Shown here piece by piece: positions 20,207 through 29,371 of a stretch of DNA of 64,000 bases. Every line of letters begins with the position of its first letter. The first letter of the stretch is position 1. Both the position numbers and the translations under genes were made by a program. The notes beneath the pieces are model-generated. The model was not told where the DNA came from. It made no database searches and was given only the letters and a program-made list of their open reading frames with translations. The stretch is from Ruminococcus sp. FMBCY1 (lineage in GTDB: Bacteria; Bacillota; Clostridia; Oscillospirales; Acutalibacteraceae), in assembly GCF_023921805.1 (NCBI RefSeq), contig NZ_CP074197.1, positions 620,001 through 684,000 of the forward strand, read 5' to 3'.

Positions 20207-21433
20207 TTATCCCTTGTATCTGCCTACAATAATGCTTGAATTCTGTCCGCCGAAGCCAAATGCGTTCGACATAGCATAATCTATTTCGTCTTTCTTTGCT
20301 GTGTTAGCGACAAAGTCTATTCCGCTGCACTCGGGGTCAACTTCATTTAAGTTGATTGTCGGAGGAATTACTCCTGTTTCAATAGCCTTTACACAGGTAA
20401 TAACTTCTGTAATGCCGCCTGCGCCCATCATATGGCCTGTAGCGCCCTTAGTTGAACTTACATACGGAAGTTTGTCACCGAACACACTTTTGATTGATGC
20501 GGTTTCTACAGTATCGCCCTTATTTGTAGCTGTGCCGTGAGCGTTTACATAACCTATCTGTGATGCGTCGATATTTGCCTGTGCAATAGCCTGTTTCATA
20601 CAAGCAATAGCACCTCTTCCTTCCGGATGCGGAGCTGTTACATGGTAAGCATCATCTGTGTTGCCGCAGCCGAGAACTTCGCCGTAAATCTTTGCGCCTC
20701 TTGCAAGCGCGTGCTCCTCGGTTTCGAGAACAAGCGCACCGCCGCCCTCTCCGATTACAAAACCGTCACGGGTAACATCAAAAGGTCTGCTTGCGGTAGC
20801 GGGGGAGTCGTTTCTGCGTGAAAGTGCCTTTGCGTTTGCAAGCGAATAAATTACGAGCGGGCAGAGAACCGACTCAGCACCGACAGCGAGCATTACATCG
20901 GCTTTGCCTGTCTGCATACACATACAAGCTGTGTTGATTGCATCGCCGCCCGATGAACAAGCTGTGCTTACGGTAAGGCTCGGACCTTGAATATTGTGGT
21001 CGATTGCTATATTTGCAGCGGCAATGTTGCCGAGAATTTTAGGAATAAATCTCGGTCCTACCTTTTTATGTGCAGCACCCGAAAGTGCGTCTTGAGTGAA
21101 CGCAATTGTAGCAATGCCGTTCATAGCTGTACCCATTACAATACCTGTGCGTTCAGGTTCAATTTCAAGGTTGCTCTGCTTTAAAGCCTCCTCTGCAGCA
21201 ATATATGCATACTGCATAAACGGATCTGTTTTTCTGATTAAGTCTTTCGGCATATAATCCGACGGGTTAAAATTCTTTACTTCGCCCGCAATCTGAACCG
21301 CAAGTTCAGATGCGTCAAAACTTTTGATTGTGTCTATACCGGACACGCCTGCTGTGATATTTTCCCAGTAATTATCTACACCTATGCCGATAGGTGTAAC
21401 TGCGCCCATACCTGTAATAACTATTTTTTTCAT
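20207..21433 (-). CDS. fabF: 3-oxoacyl-ACP synthase II (FabF-type ketosynthase)
   Basis: 408 aa from ATG 21433, chosen because AGGAGC lies just upstream and the in-frame ATG 21451 precedes that site. The Cys-His-His triad is present: VSTACSSGGD, VNAHGTATNKGD and GATGHMMGAG. It condenses malonyl-ACP with acyl thioesters. Here it is not in a fab operon but heads an operon with an acyl ligase and a thioesterase, under a consensus promoter and beside a divergent LysR gene, so a dedicated pathway rather than bulk fatty-acid synthesis is likely. Confidence 0.9.
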   Translation of the reverse strand: MKKIVITGMGAVTPIGIGVDNYWENITAGVSGIDTIKSFDASELAVQIAGEVKNFNPSDYMPKDLIRKTDPFMQYAYIAAEEALKQSNLEIEPERTGIVMGTAMNGIATIAFTQDALSGAAHKKVGPRFIPKILGNIAAANIAIDHNIQGPSLTVSTACSSGGDAINTACMCMQTGKADVMLAVGAESVLCPLVIYSLANAKALSRRNDSPATASRPFDVTRDGFVIGEGGGALVLETEEHALARGAKIYGEVLGCGNTDDAYHVTAPHPEGRGAIACMKQAIAQANIDASQIGYVNAHGTATNKGDTVETASIKSVFGDKLPYVSSTKGATGHMMGAGGITEVITCVKAIETGVIPPTINLNEVDPECSGIDFVANTAKKDEIDYAMSNAFGFGGQNSSIIVGRYKG

Positions 21434-21486
21434 AACTGCTCCTTGCCGCATAATTATTTATAGTATTTGATTATTATTTGATTTTT

Positions 21487-21538
21487 GCATACTATTATGC
21501 TATACTCAAATTATAGCAGAAAGGAAAGAATTGGTCAA
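21487..21538 (-). promoter_or_regulatory. fabF operon promoter and palindrome in the fabF-lysR gap
   Basis: On the minus strand TTGACC (21533-21538), a 17-nt spacer and TATAAT (21510-21515) form a strong promoter. The palindrome GCATA-N4-TATGC (21487-21500) lies just downstream of the predicted start of transcription and may be an operator for the divergent LysR protein. Confidence 0.65.
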
Positions 21539-21628
21539 CTAAAGTTTTAATGTAATTATTTATCGATTTTGACTTATTTATTCACTTCCTGCATAACAAG
21601 ATACAATTAGCGAAAGGAAACTTTATTT

Positions 21629-22537
21629 ATGGACATAAATCAGTTAAAGTGCTTTATCTCTGTGGCACGCACACTTAATTTTTCTGAGGCTGCAAGGCGT
21701 AATTATGTTTCGCAGTCAACAGTAAGCCGATATATAATAGACCTTGAAAAAGAATTTGGGGTACAGCTTTTTATACGCTCACACCGTGATGTTCTCCTTA
21801 CAAACGAGGGCAAGACTTTGTTGCCGTACGCAATAGAAATTGTAGAAACCTTGAACAAAGCCACATCTATAATAAAGCAGATGCATGACGGAGGAAAGGG
21901 AAGAATTACGGTTGCGTGCGACCAAACCTCTTTTTCGTTTCCGACAAAATGCATAAAAGAATTTCGCAATCGTTATCCCGATATTACGGTTGATGTAAAA
22001 GAACTTGACGGTTCGGAAAACGGCAATGTACTCGGCGGCGATTATGACTTTTGCTTTATGCCGAGGGATATGCTGCCCGAAAGCTCATCTGTCGAGTCTA
22101 TAGTAACCCACAGCGAACAGCTTTATGTAATTGCGGACAAAACAAATACTGCGGCAAAGCAGAAAAATATTTCTATGGCTGACCTTGCAAACGAAAAACT
22201 TGTACTTCTTTCTGAAAATGTTTCTCCCATACTGTATATGGAGGTTATGGATTTATACCGCACTTTTCATATTTCACCCAAAATCACAAATACATTTGAC
22301 GATGTAAAAAGTATGTATATGGCAGTGGCGGCTGGTATGGGAATTTCTATTGTTCCGAGTTCACTGCTTAATTTTTCATCGGACAAAAGCTGTTCAAGCA
22401 TACCGCTAAGCGATGCTGACACAAGCATTTCTTATGTTATGGCGTGGAGTAAATCCGCTACCAATCCCGTTGCAAAGCATTTTCTTGAGCTCGTAAAAGA
22501 GTATGCAAACGATGTTGATAACATTTACGGGTTATAA
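21629..22537 (+). CDS. LysR-family transcriptional regulator
   Basis: 302 aa, standard LTTR length. The N-terminal winged HTH reads SVARTLNFSEAARRNYVSQS followed by SRYIIDLEKEFG. The C-terminal effector-binding domain begins near residue 90 (GRITVACDQTSFSFP). LTTRs usually regulate the divergent neighbour, here the fabF/AMP-ligase/thioesterase operon. The effector is unknown. An AAAGGAAA ribosome site precedes the ATG. Confidence 0.9.
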   Translation: MDINQLKCFISVARTLNFSEAARRNYVSQSTVSRYIIDLEKEFGVQLFIRSHRDVLLTNEGKTLLPYAIEIVETLNKATSIIKQMHDGGKGRITVACDQTSFSFPTKCIKEFRNRYPDITVDVKELDGSENGNVLGGDYDFCFMPRDMLPESSSVESIVTHSEQLYVIADKTNTAAKQKNISMADLANEKLVLLSENVSPILYMEVMDLYRTFHISPKITNTFDDVKSMYMAVAAGMGISIVPSSLLNFSSDKSCSSIPLSDADTSISYVMAWSKSATNPVAKHFLELVKEYANDVDNIYGL

Positions 22538-22624
22538 TGTGACTGTTCTGTGATTATATATAATAATATTTGTGATGTAATAAAAACTTTTCTATATTTT
22601 CACATAAATTTTACTTAAAAACCC

Positions 22625-22680
22625 TTTACTTTGGAAATAAAAGGTGTTATAATATCGTTAGTCAATGAAAAAGTGACTAA
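22625..22680 (+). promoter_or_regulatory. Promoter and inverted repeat upstream of the alcohol dehydrogenase
   Basis: TTTACT (22625-22630), a 17-nt spacer and TATAAT (22648-22653). TTAGTCA-N9-TGACTAA (22658-22680) is a perfect inverted repeat at the expected transcription start and a likely operator. It does not fit the Rex consensus. Confidence 0.65.
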
Positions 22681-22705
22681 TATTTCCTATTAGGGGGTCA
22701 TAATA

Positions 22706-23917
22706 ATGTACAGATTCACATTACCAAGAGATCTTTATCACGGAAAAGATGCTCTTTCAAGTTTAAAAACACTCGAAGGCAAAAAAGCAATTGTAGTAGT
22801 AGGCGGCGGCTCAATGAAGCGTAACGGTTTCCTTGACAAGGCTGTTGATTATTTAAAAGAAGCAGGAATGGAAGTTAAACTCTTTGAGGGTGTTGAGCCT
22901 GACCCATCTGTTGACACAGTTATGAAGGGCGCAGCCGTTATGAGAGAGTTTGAGCCTGACTGGATTGTAGCAATGGGCGGCGGCTCACCGATTGATGCGG
23001 CAAAGGCTATGTGGGCATTCTATGAGTATCCTGAAATCACATTTGAGGATCTTATCACACCGTTCAGCTTCCCTAAATTAAGACAGAAAGCAAAATTCTG
23101 TGCTATTCCGTCAACTTCCGGTACAGCTACAGAGGTTACGGCTTTCTCTGTAATTACCGACTACGACAAGGGTATCAAGTATCCGCTTGCCGACTTCAAC
23201 ATTACTCCTGATGTAGCTATTGTTGACCCGTCACTTGCTGAAACTATGCCTAAAAAGCTTACAGCACATACAGGTATGGATGCTATGACACACGCAATTG
23301 AGGCATATGTATCTACTCTTAACTGTGATTATACAGATGCTCTTGCACTTCACGCAATTAAGATGATTCACAACGACCTTAAAAAGTCATATGACGGCGA
23401 TATGGACGCTCGTGATGCTATGCACAATGCACAGTGCCTTGCAGGTATGGCATTCTCAAACGCTCTTCTCGGTATTGTTCACTCAATGGCTCATAAGACA
23501 GGTGCTGCATTCTCGGGCGGTCACATTATTCACGGCTGTGCAAATGCTATGTACCTTCCAAAGGTAATTAAATATAATTCAAAAGATGCTACAGCAGCCG
23601 AGCGTTATGCACAGATTGCTAAATTCATCGACCTTAAGGGCGAAACAACAGAAGAACTCGTTGACGCACTTATCGCAGAACTTCGCTCAATGAACGATCA
23701 GCTTGACATTCCGCAGGCTATTAAGAACTACGGTCCGGGCGGCGTTAAGGCTGATGTAAGCATTATCGACGAAAAAGAGTTTATGGATAAGCTCCCCGAA
23801 ACAGCTAAGAATGCTATCGCAGACGCTTGCACAGGCTCTAACCCTCGTCAGCCAAGTCAGGAAGAAATGGAAAAACTCCTTAAGGCTTGCTACTATGACC
23901 TCGAAATTGATTTCTGA
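22706..23917 (+). CDS. Iron-containing alcohol dehydrogenase
   Basis: 403 aa, group III (Fe-dependent) ADH. The nucleotide-binding GGGSPIDAAKA, the metal-ligand region HTGMDAMTHAIEAY, and GIVHSMAHKTGA...HGCANA supply the Asp and three His iron ligands. It reduces an aldehyde to an alcohol with NAD(P)H. The closest functional class is clostridial butanol/lactaldehyde-type dehydrogenase, but the substrate is not certain. Codon use suggests high expression. It is monocistronic, with its own promoter and operator-like repeat. Confidence 0.92.
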   Translation: MYRFTLPRDLYHGKDALSSLKTLEGKKAIVVVGGGSMKRNGFLDKAVDYLKEAGMEVKLFEGVEPDPSVDTVMKGAAVMREFEPDWIVAMGGGSPIDAAKAMWAFYEYPEITFEDLITPFSFPKLRQKAKFCAIPSTSGTATEVTAFSVITDYDKGIKYPLADFNITPDVAIVDPSLAETMPKKLTAHTGMDAMTHAIEAYVSTLNCDYTDALALHAIKMIHNDLKKSYDGDMDARDAMHNAQCLAGMAFSNALLGIVHSMAHKTGAAFSGGHIIHGCANAMYLPKVIKYNSKDATAAERYAQIAKFIDLKGETTEELVDALIAELRSMNDQLDIPQAIKNYGPGGVKADVSIIDEKEFMDKLPETAKNAIADACTGSNPRQPSQEEMEKLLKACYYDLEIDF

Positions 23918-24022
23918 TTAATTTCCGATTAATTAAACAATAAATTTTTTCATTATAGTCTCCTTTTCTTTATACTTAATCTATGAATTCTAATTATAAT
24001 ATTGTTTTCATTTGATAACCTC

Positions 24023-24063
24023 AAAGCCTGCCCTTGCATAATGTAAGGGCAGGCTTTCTGTTT
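24023..24063. terminator. Bidirectional terminator between adh and feoB
   Basis: AAAGCCTGCCCTT and AAGGGCAGGCTTT form a 13-bp perfect stem, with T-rich DNA beyond. Confidence 0.88.
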
Positions 24064-24085
24064 GGATTTTTTAAATTAAGTTGAT

Positions 24086-25996
24086 TTACATAATATGAGA
24101 AATCAGATAGCAAAGAGCTACGCCAATCATTGTCGGCATAACTATCGAAAACATCGTCCAACCCATACTACCAGTTTCTTTTTTAATTGTAAGGCAGGTT
24201 GTGGAGCAAGGGAAGTGGAAGATGCACATTACTATTGTACAGATTGCCGTTGTAAGCGTCCAGCCGTTTTGCGTAAGCAATGCAAAAAGTTCCTCATAAC
24301 TTGCAAAATCAGTCAGCGTACCCGTGGAAAGGTACGACATAATTATAATCGGTATGACAGTTTCATTTGCAGGAAAGCCGAGTACAAAAGCCATTATAAT
24401 TACACCGTCAAGACCTATGGCTCTGCCGAACGGGTCAAAAAAATCCGTACAATACGAAAGCAGTGAGCTGTCAGCAATATAGATATTTGCAAGTAGCCAT
24501 ATCAGCGCTCCTGCCGGAATTGCTACTATAACCGCTCTGCCAAGTACAAACAAGGTACGGTCTAAAAACGAGCTGACTATAGTTTTTAGAATTCTCGGCT
24601 TGCGGTACGGCGGAAGTTCAAGCGCAAAAGCCGAACGCTCGCCGCTTAACAGCGTTACAGACAATATTTTAGACACAAACATTGTCATCATAACCGCAAA
24701 AAGTATCAGTAAAACAAGGATTAACGCTATGCTTATTGAACTTGCAAACACGCAGGCACTGCCCGAAAAGAATATTGTAATCAGCGCAATAAGCATCGGA
24801 AATCTTCCGTTGCAGGGCATAAAATTATTTGTAACTGTCGCAATCAGTCTTTCTTTAGGTGATTCTATTATGCGACAGCCCGTAACTCCGCAGGCATTAC
24901 AGCCGATTCCCATTGCCATAGTCAAGCCTTGCTTGCCGTGCGCACCGCATTTTGAAAAGAATTTGTCAAGATTAAACGCTATCCTCGGTAAATAGCCAAA
25001 GTCCTCTATCAGCGCAAACAGCGGAAAAAATATCGCCATTGGCGGCAGCATTACCGCAACCACCCAACTGAGTGTCGTGTATATTCCGTTTATAAAAAAG
25101 CCTTTTATAAAATCGGGTGCATTAAAAAAATCGAATACATATACCAAACCGACTTTTATATATTCAAACAGTTCGCTCAAAAGACGGCTCGGATAATTTG
25201 CGCCGACCGCAGTTATCCAGAAAAGCAAACCGAGCAAAAGTATCATAATAGGTATTCCCGTAATTTTAGAAGTAAGTATTTTATCAAGCTTTTTAGTTTT
25301 TTCGCTTATGTTTTCACCGCATTTTTTTATACAGCGACTGCATATTTCCTTTGACCGAGCGGCAAGAAATTCAGTGTTTTCTTTGTGCTTTTCCTTATTA
25401 AAAATATCTATTCCGTCATACAGCCTTGTAACACGAAAGCATTTTGTTTTTTCGGTGCAGACATCGTAAATTTTCTCTCGTATTTTTTCAATATCGCTTT
25501 TCTTTGTAGCATTGGTGCTTATAACAGGTATGCCGAGATTAAGCGACAGCTCATCTTCATCAATAACAAAACCGTTTTTACAACATTCGTCGCTAAGATT
25601 GAGGCACAGCACCGCTTTTTTTGTTACCGAAAGAACCTGTAGGGTAAACGAAAGATTCCGTTCAAGCACGCTTGAATCAATTACAATAACCGTGCAGTCA
25701 ATGTCATCTCTGACAAGAAACTGCCGTGAAACTTCTTCTTCGGGTGAAAAAGAAATCATAGAATATGTGCCGGGTAAATCGACGATGGAAAAACTTTTGT
25801 CTTTGATTTTTGTGCACCCTTTGGCATACTCAACGGTTTTGCCCGTCCAATTGCCCGTGTGCTGTTTCATACCTGTAAGAGCATTGAAAATCGTGCTTTT
25901 TCCGACATTAGGATTGCCGGCAAGTACCACATTGTAGTCTGTATTGTCGCAAATTTTTCCGTTTGCCTCTGTTTTACGGCTGTTTCTTGTCAGCAA
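24086..25996 (-). CDS. feoB: Ferrous iron transporter FeoB
   Basis: 636 aa. The cytosolic N-terminal G domain has G1 AGNPNVGKST, G3 DLPGTYS and G4 NLSD. A membrane part of roughly ten helices follows, with Gate/core motifs such as GCNACGVTG and FHFPCSTTC. It imports Fe(II). I place the start at TTG 25996, because GGGAGG (26003-26008) is 7 nt upstream; the longer in-frame TTG at 26011 would translate that ribosome site. It is shorter than E. coli FeoB, as is common in Clostridia. Cotranscribed with feoA. Confidence 0.94.
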   Translation of the reverse strand: MLTRNSRKTEANGKICDNTDYNVVLAGNPNVGKSTIFNALTGMKQHTGNWTGKTVEYAKGCTKIKDKSFSIVDLPGTYSMISFSPEEEVSRQFLVRDDIDCTVIVIDSSVLERNLSFTLQVLSVTKKAVLCLNLSDECCKNGFVIDEDELSLNLGIPVISTNATKKSDIEKIREKIYDVCTEKTKCFRVTRLYDGIDIFNKEKHKENTEFLAARSKEICSRCIKKCGENISEKTKKLDKILTSKITGIPIMILLLGLLFWITAVGANYPSRLLSELFEYIKVGLVYVFDFFNAPDFIKGFFINGIYTTLSWVVAVMLPPMAIFFPLFALIEDFGYLPRIAFNLDKFFSKCGAHGKQGLTMAMGIGCNACGVTGCRIIESPKERLIATVTNNFMPCNGRFPMLIALITIFFSGSACVFASSISIALILVLLILFAVMMTMFVSKILSVTLLSGERSAFALELPPYRKPRILKTIVSSFLDRTLFVLGRAVIVAIPAGALIWLLANIYIADSSLLSYCTDFFDPFGRAIGLDGVIIMAFVLGFPANETVIPIIIMSYLSTGTLTDFASYEELFALLTQNGWTLTTAICTIVMCIFHFPCSTTCLTIKKETGSMGWTMFSIVMPTMIGVALCYLISHIM

Positions 25997-26023
25997 ATAA
26001 AAACCTCCCAACTTTTTAATTAT

Positions 26024-26269
26024 TTATGCGTAATCCCGATTTAGGCGTACCGTAATTTTACTGCAATCGCTTTCTCTAAGCGCAATTACCGTTCCTTTTG
26101 ACAAATACGCTGTCGGGTCGCCAAACGGACTTTTCATTATCGGCACGATTTTCTCACCCTCTGTTATGCCCATATCAAAAATTCTGTTTTTTATGCCGTT
26201 GCCGCACTCAATACTGTCTATATAAACCTCGCAATTCAGCGGAATTTTGTCAAGAGTTGTTTTTTCCAT
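26024..26269 (-). CDS. feoA: FeoA, SH3-like partner of FeoB
   Basis: 81 aa from ATG 26269 with AGGTGA upstream. LNCEVYIDSIECG and the RIFDMGITEGEKIVPIMKSPFGDP segment are typical of the FeoA SH3-like fold. It is thought to support FeoB GTPase and transport activity at the cytoplasmic face of the membrane. It lies directly upstream of feoB. Confidence 0.92.
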   Translation of the reverse strand: MEKTTLDKIPLNCEVYIDSIECGNGIKNRIFDMGITEGEKIVPIMKSPFGDPTAYLSKGTVIALRESDCSKITVRLNRDYA

Positions 26270-26461
26270 TAACTTCACCTGAATTTTCTGTACATCGCAT
26301 ATAGGTGTGCGCCGTACTTACATTTTGATTACTAACAGAGTATTCAGACAAAACTATATAGTTACAATTTTAGTTTTGCCTTTAAAATTTACATTGCCTA
26401 TGTTATAATTGTTATAAGCAATGCACTCCGCACATAAAAATAAAACGGGGTGTTCGGCTTT

Positions 26462-27166
26462 ATGAAATTTAAGAAAATCTTGTATTTTACAATATGTTTT
26501 ATTCTTATAATCGCTTTTGTTTTCCTGATTACAACGGCTTATTTTCGCCTTAATATACTGACGAGTGAAAATAATGTCAGCGAAAACACGCATACTGTAA
26601 TAATCGACGCAGGTCACGGCAGTGAGGACGGCGGCGCTGTAAATGATAACAATGTGGTGGAAAAAGACCTTAATCTGCAAATATCCGTAAAACTTGCGGA
26701 TATGCTTACACTGTTCGGCTATAAAACAGAGCAAATCAGAACAGAGGACAAATCCGTATATACGCAAGGCGAAAATGTGCGACAGCGCAAAGTTTCCGAT
26801 ATGAAAAACCGTCTTTCTGTATTTAATTCAAATCCCGAAAATGTGGTAATCAGTATTCATCAGAATAAGTTTACCGAGAGCAAATACAGCGGAACGCAAG
26901 TTTTTTATTCACCTAACAATCCGCAGAGCGCCGATCTTGCGGAGAGTATCAGACAATCTGTAAAAACTATGCTCCAGCCTGACAATGAAAGGGAATGTAA
27001 GAAAGCGGATAAAAGCATTTATCTTTTAAAAAATGCGACTGTGCCCGCCGTAATTTGTGAATGCGGATTTATCTCTAACGAAAGCGAATGTGCAAAATTG
27101 CAGGACGATACCTATCAACAAAAAATGGCTTATGCGATAGCTGTCGGACTGATGAATGTTTATTAA
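26462..27166 (+). CDS. cwlD: N-acetylmuramoyl-L-alanine amidase, CwlD-like
   Basis: 234 aa from ATG 26462, with GGGG at 26447-26450 as ribosome site. One N-terminal membrane helix (residues ~5-27) is followed by an Amidase_3 domain. Zinc ligands are in IIDAGHGSEDGG, the Glu in NNVVEKDLN, and ISIHQNKF. The catalytic Glu is in ICECGFISNESE. In spore formers CwlD prepares muramic-lactam in cortex peptidoglycan. Assignment to CwlD rather than another amidase rests on size and architecture. It is 12 nt before radA. Confidence 0.85.
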   Translation: MKFKKILYFTICFILIIAFVFLITTAYFRLNILTSENNVSENTHTVIIDAGHGSEDGGAVNDNNVVEKDLNLQISVKLADMLTLFGYKTEQIRTEDKSVYTQGENVRQRKVSDMKNRLSVFNSNPENVVISIHQNKFTESKYSGTQVFYSPNNPQSADLAESIRQSVKTMLQPDNERECKKADKSIYLLKNATVPAVICECGFISNESECAKLQDDTYQQKMAYAIAVGLMNVY

Positions 27167-27178
27167 AGGAAGTTTAAT

Positions 27179-28543
27179 ATGGCAAAAATTAAAAGTGTAT
27201 ATATATGCTCGCAGTGCGGCTACGAATCACCGAAATGGTACGGAAAATGTCCGACCTGCGGCGAATGGAACACAATGGAAGAAGAAATCAAAGAAAGCGT
27301 GAAAGCTGCGCCTGCCGTAAAAAGAAAGGTAGCTTCTGCGGTTTCTTCTCCTTATTCAATTACGGAAATCACCACAGAAAACGAGCACCGCTACGATACG
27401 GGCTGCGGCGAACTTAACCGTGTGCTTGGCGGCGGCATTGTAAAGGGCAGTCTTATTTTGCTCGGAGGTGATCCGGGTATCGGCAAATCAACCGTGTTAC
27501 TGCAAATCTGTCAATATCTCGGCAACTCAATGAAAGTGCTTTATGTGTCTGGCGAAGAATCGCAAAGACAGCTTAAGTTAAGGGCAAACCGACTCGGTGT
27601 AAATTCTCCGAATCTTTTTGTAATGACCGAAACCGATGTAGAAGTAGTGTGCGAACAAATCCGTGCTGAAAAGCCCGATATAGTAATGATCGACTCAATT
27701 CAGACAATGAATCTTACAGAATTAAGCTCCTCACCGGGCAGTGTAACGCAGGTCAGAGAATCGACAAACTGCCTTATGCGCACGGCAAAGTCGCTTGATA
27801 TTCCAATGTTTGTGGTAGGTCATGTAAACAAAGAGGGTTCCATTGCGGGTCCGAAAGTGCTTGAGCACATCGTTGATACCGTACTGCACTTTGAAGGTGA
27901 CAAGCAGATGTCATGCAGAATTTTAAGAGCAGTCAAAAACAGATACGGTTCTACAAACGAAATCGGCGTGTTTGAAATGACCGACACGGGACTTGTGGAA
28001 GTGCCCAATCCGTCTGTAATGTTGCTGTCGGGCAGACCGAAAGGCGTATCGGGTACTTGCGTAACCTGTACAATTGAGGGTTCTCGTCCTATTCTTGCGG
28101 AAGTTCAGGGACTTGCAACGCAAAGCGGCTACGGCAACGCTCGAAGAATGGCAACGGGCTTTGACTACAACCGACTTTCGCTTTTGCTTGCCGTGCTTGA
28201 AAAAAGAGCGGGATATTATTTTTCAAACAATGACGCTTATATAAACATTGTCGGCGGTCTTAGAATTGACGAACCTGCCATTGACCTTGCGGTCGCAATG
28301 GCGCTTATCAGCAGTCTGAAAGATGTTCCGATTGACGAGAATGTTGTAGTGTTCGGCGAAATCGGTCTTGCCGGCGAAATCAGGGCGGTTTCTCAAGCTC
28401 AATTAAGAGTAAACGAGGCTGTAAGGCTTGGATTTACAAAAATCATTCTTCCGTATCACAATCTGAAAGCCGTAAAATGTGACGGTGCAGAGCTTATCGG
28501 AGTTAAAAATATAAGACAGGCCTTTGAGGCAGTCAGCATATGA
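27179..28543 (+). CDS. radA: DNA repair protein RadA (Sms)
   Basis: 454 aa. An N-terminal zinc finger (CSQCGYESPKWYGKCPTC), Walker A GGDPGIGKST, the diagnostic KNRYGS motif, and a C-terminal Lon-protease-like domain without a catalytic Ser. It is a DnaB-type branch-migration helicase used in recombinational repair. An AGGAAG ribosome site precedes the ATG, and the stop overlaps the next gene's start by 4 nt. Confidence 0.96.
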   Translation: MAKIKSVYICSQCGYESPKWYGKCPTCGEWNTMEEEIKESVKAAPAVKRKVASAVSSPYSITEITTENEHRYDTGCGELNRVLGGGIVKGSLILLGGDPGIGKSTVLLQICQYLGNSMKVLYVSGEESQRQLKLRANRLGVNSPNLFVMTETDVEVVCEQIRAEKPDIVMIDSIQTMNLTELSSSPGSVTQVRESTNCLMRTAKSLDIPMFVVGHVNKEGSIAGPKVLEHIVDTVLHFEGDKQMSCRILRAVKNRYGSTNEIGVFEMTDTGLVEVPNPSVMLLSGRPKGVSGTCVTCTIEGSRPILAEVQGLATQSGYGNARRMATGFDYNRLSLLLAVLEKRAGYYFSNNDAYINIVGGLRIDEPAIDLAVAMALISSLKDVPIDENVVVFGEIGLAGEIRAVSQAQLRVNEAVRLGFTKIILPYHNLKAVKCDGAELIGVKNIRQAFEAVSI

Positions 28544-29238
28544 GCGCCTTTGTAATGTCCGACGAGTACCCGAAACTTTGCAAAGCAATTGAAAATTTTG
28601 GGTACGATATTATACCGTCGGATAAAATTTTACAATTTAATATACCCGAGCAGCGGCACATTGATATGCAAATGCTAAAAATCAACAACGATATTTTTCT
28701 GCTTAACGAATGTAATAATTTAAAAAGACTTCTTGAAAACAAAGATTATAATATAATTCTTTGCAAGAATAATATTAACGGTAAATATCCGCATTGCGTG
28801 GCACTTAATTGCCTGTATATCAGCGGAAAATTATACGGCAGGGAAGAGGCTATAGATGTTTCAGTCAAAAATTACTGCAAGGAAAACGGCATTGAGATAG
28901 TCGATGTAAAACAAGGTTACACACGCTGTTCAACTGCGGTTATCGGTAAAAACAGCGCCATAACCGCCGACAGCACAATCTATAATGCGCTTACCAAAAA
29001 CGGAATTGATGTTCTGAAAATCGACAGCGGAAGCATAAGACTTGACGGATACGATTACGGATTTATCGGCGGTGCGTGCACAATGATTGATGACGGTACT
29101 GTAGCGTTTTTCGGTGATATAAAAACTCACCCGAACTTCCGAAAAATCGAAAGATTTTGTATAATTCATAATGTAAAAATAATTAATTTAGCAGAAAATA
29201 AACCGCTTACAGATGTAGGCGGCGCAGTAAAGATATGA
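28540..29238 (+). CDS. DUF6873-like protein (GME-fold), function unknown
   Basis: 232 aa. Segments such as GYTRCSTAVIGKNSAITAD, LDGYDYGFIGGACTMIDD and the FFGDIKTHPNF stretch match what I remember of the DUF6873 family, which is predicted to have the guanidine-group-modifying-enzyme fold. I am fairly but not fully sure of the name. No signal peptide or membrane helix. Its ATG overlaps the radA stop (ATGA), so translation is coupled to radA, but no biochemical link is known. Confidence 0.65.
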   Translation: MSAFVMSDEYPKLCKAIENFGYDIIPSDKILQFNIPEQRHIDMQMLKINNDIFLLNECNNLKRLLENKDYNIILCKNNINGKYPHCVALNCLYISGKLYGREEAIDVSVKNYCKENGIEIVDVKQGYTRCSTAVIGKNSAITADSTIYNALTKNGIDVLKIDSGSIRLDGYDYGFIGGACTMIDDGTVAFFGDIKTHPNFRKIERFCIIHNVKIINLAENKPLTDVGGAVKI

Positions 29239-29239
29239 C

Positions 29240-29281
29240 AAGCCCCGGCTTTGGAAAAATCAAAGTCGGGGCTGTTTTTTT
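29240..29281 (+). terminator. Intrinsic terminator after the radA operon
   Basis: AGCCCCGGCTTTG and CAAAGTCGGGGCT (one G-T pair) followed by G and a run of eight T. Confidence 0.9.
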
Positions 29282-29371
29282 ATTAGCGTCTTTATCAAAA
29301 GTTGTGGTAAATTATGGTTTAGATTAAATAATTTTAAAATTTAGGTCAACATTATAACTCGTAATAAATTT

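Noticed and set aside
22658..22680. Rex operator before the alcohol dehydrogenase
   Set aside because: The inverted repeat is TTAGTCA-N9-TGACTAA, which does not fit the TTGTTAA-N4-TTAACAA Rex consensus.
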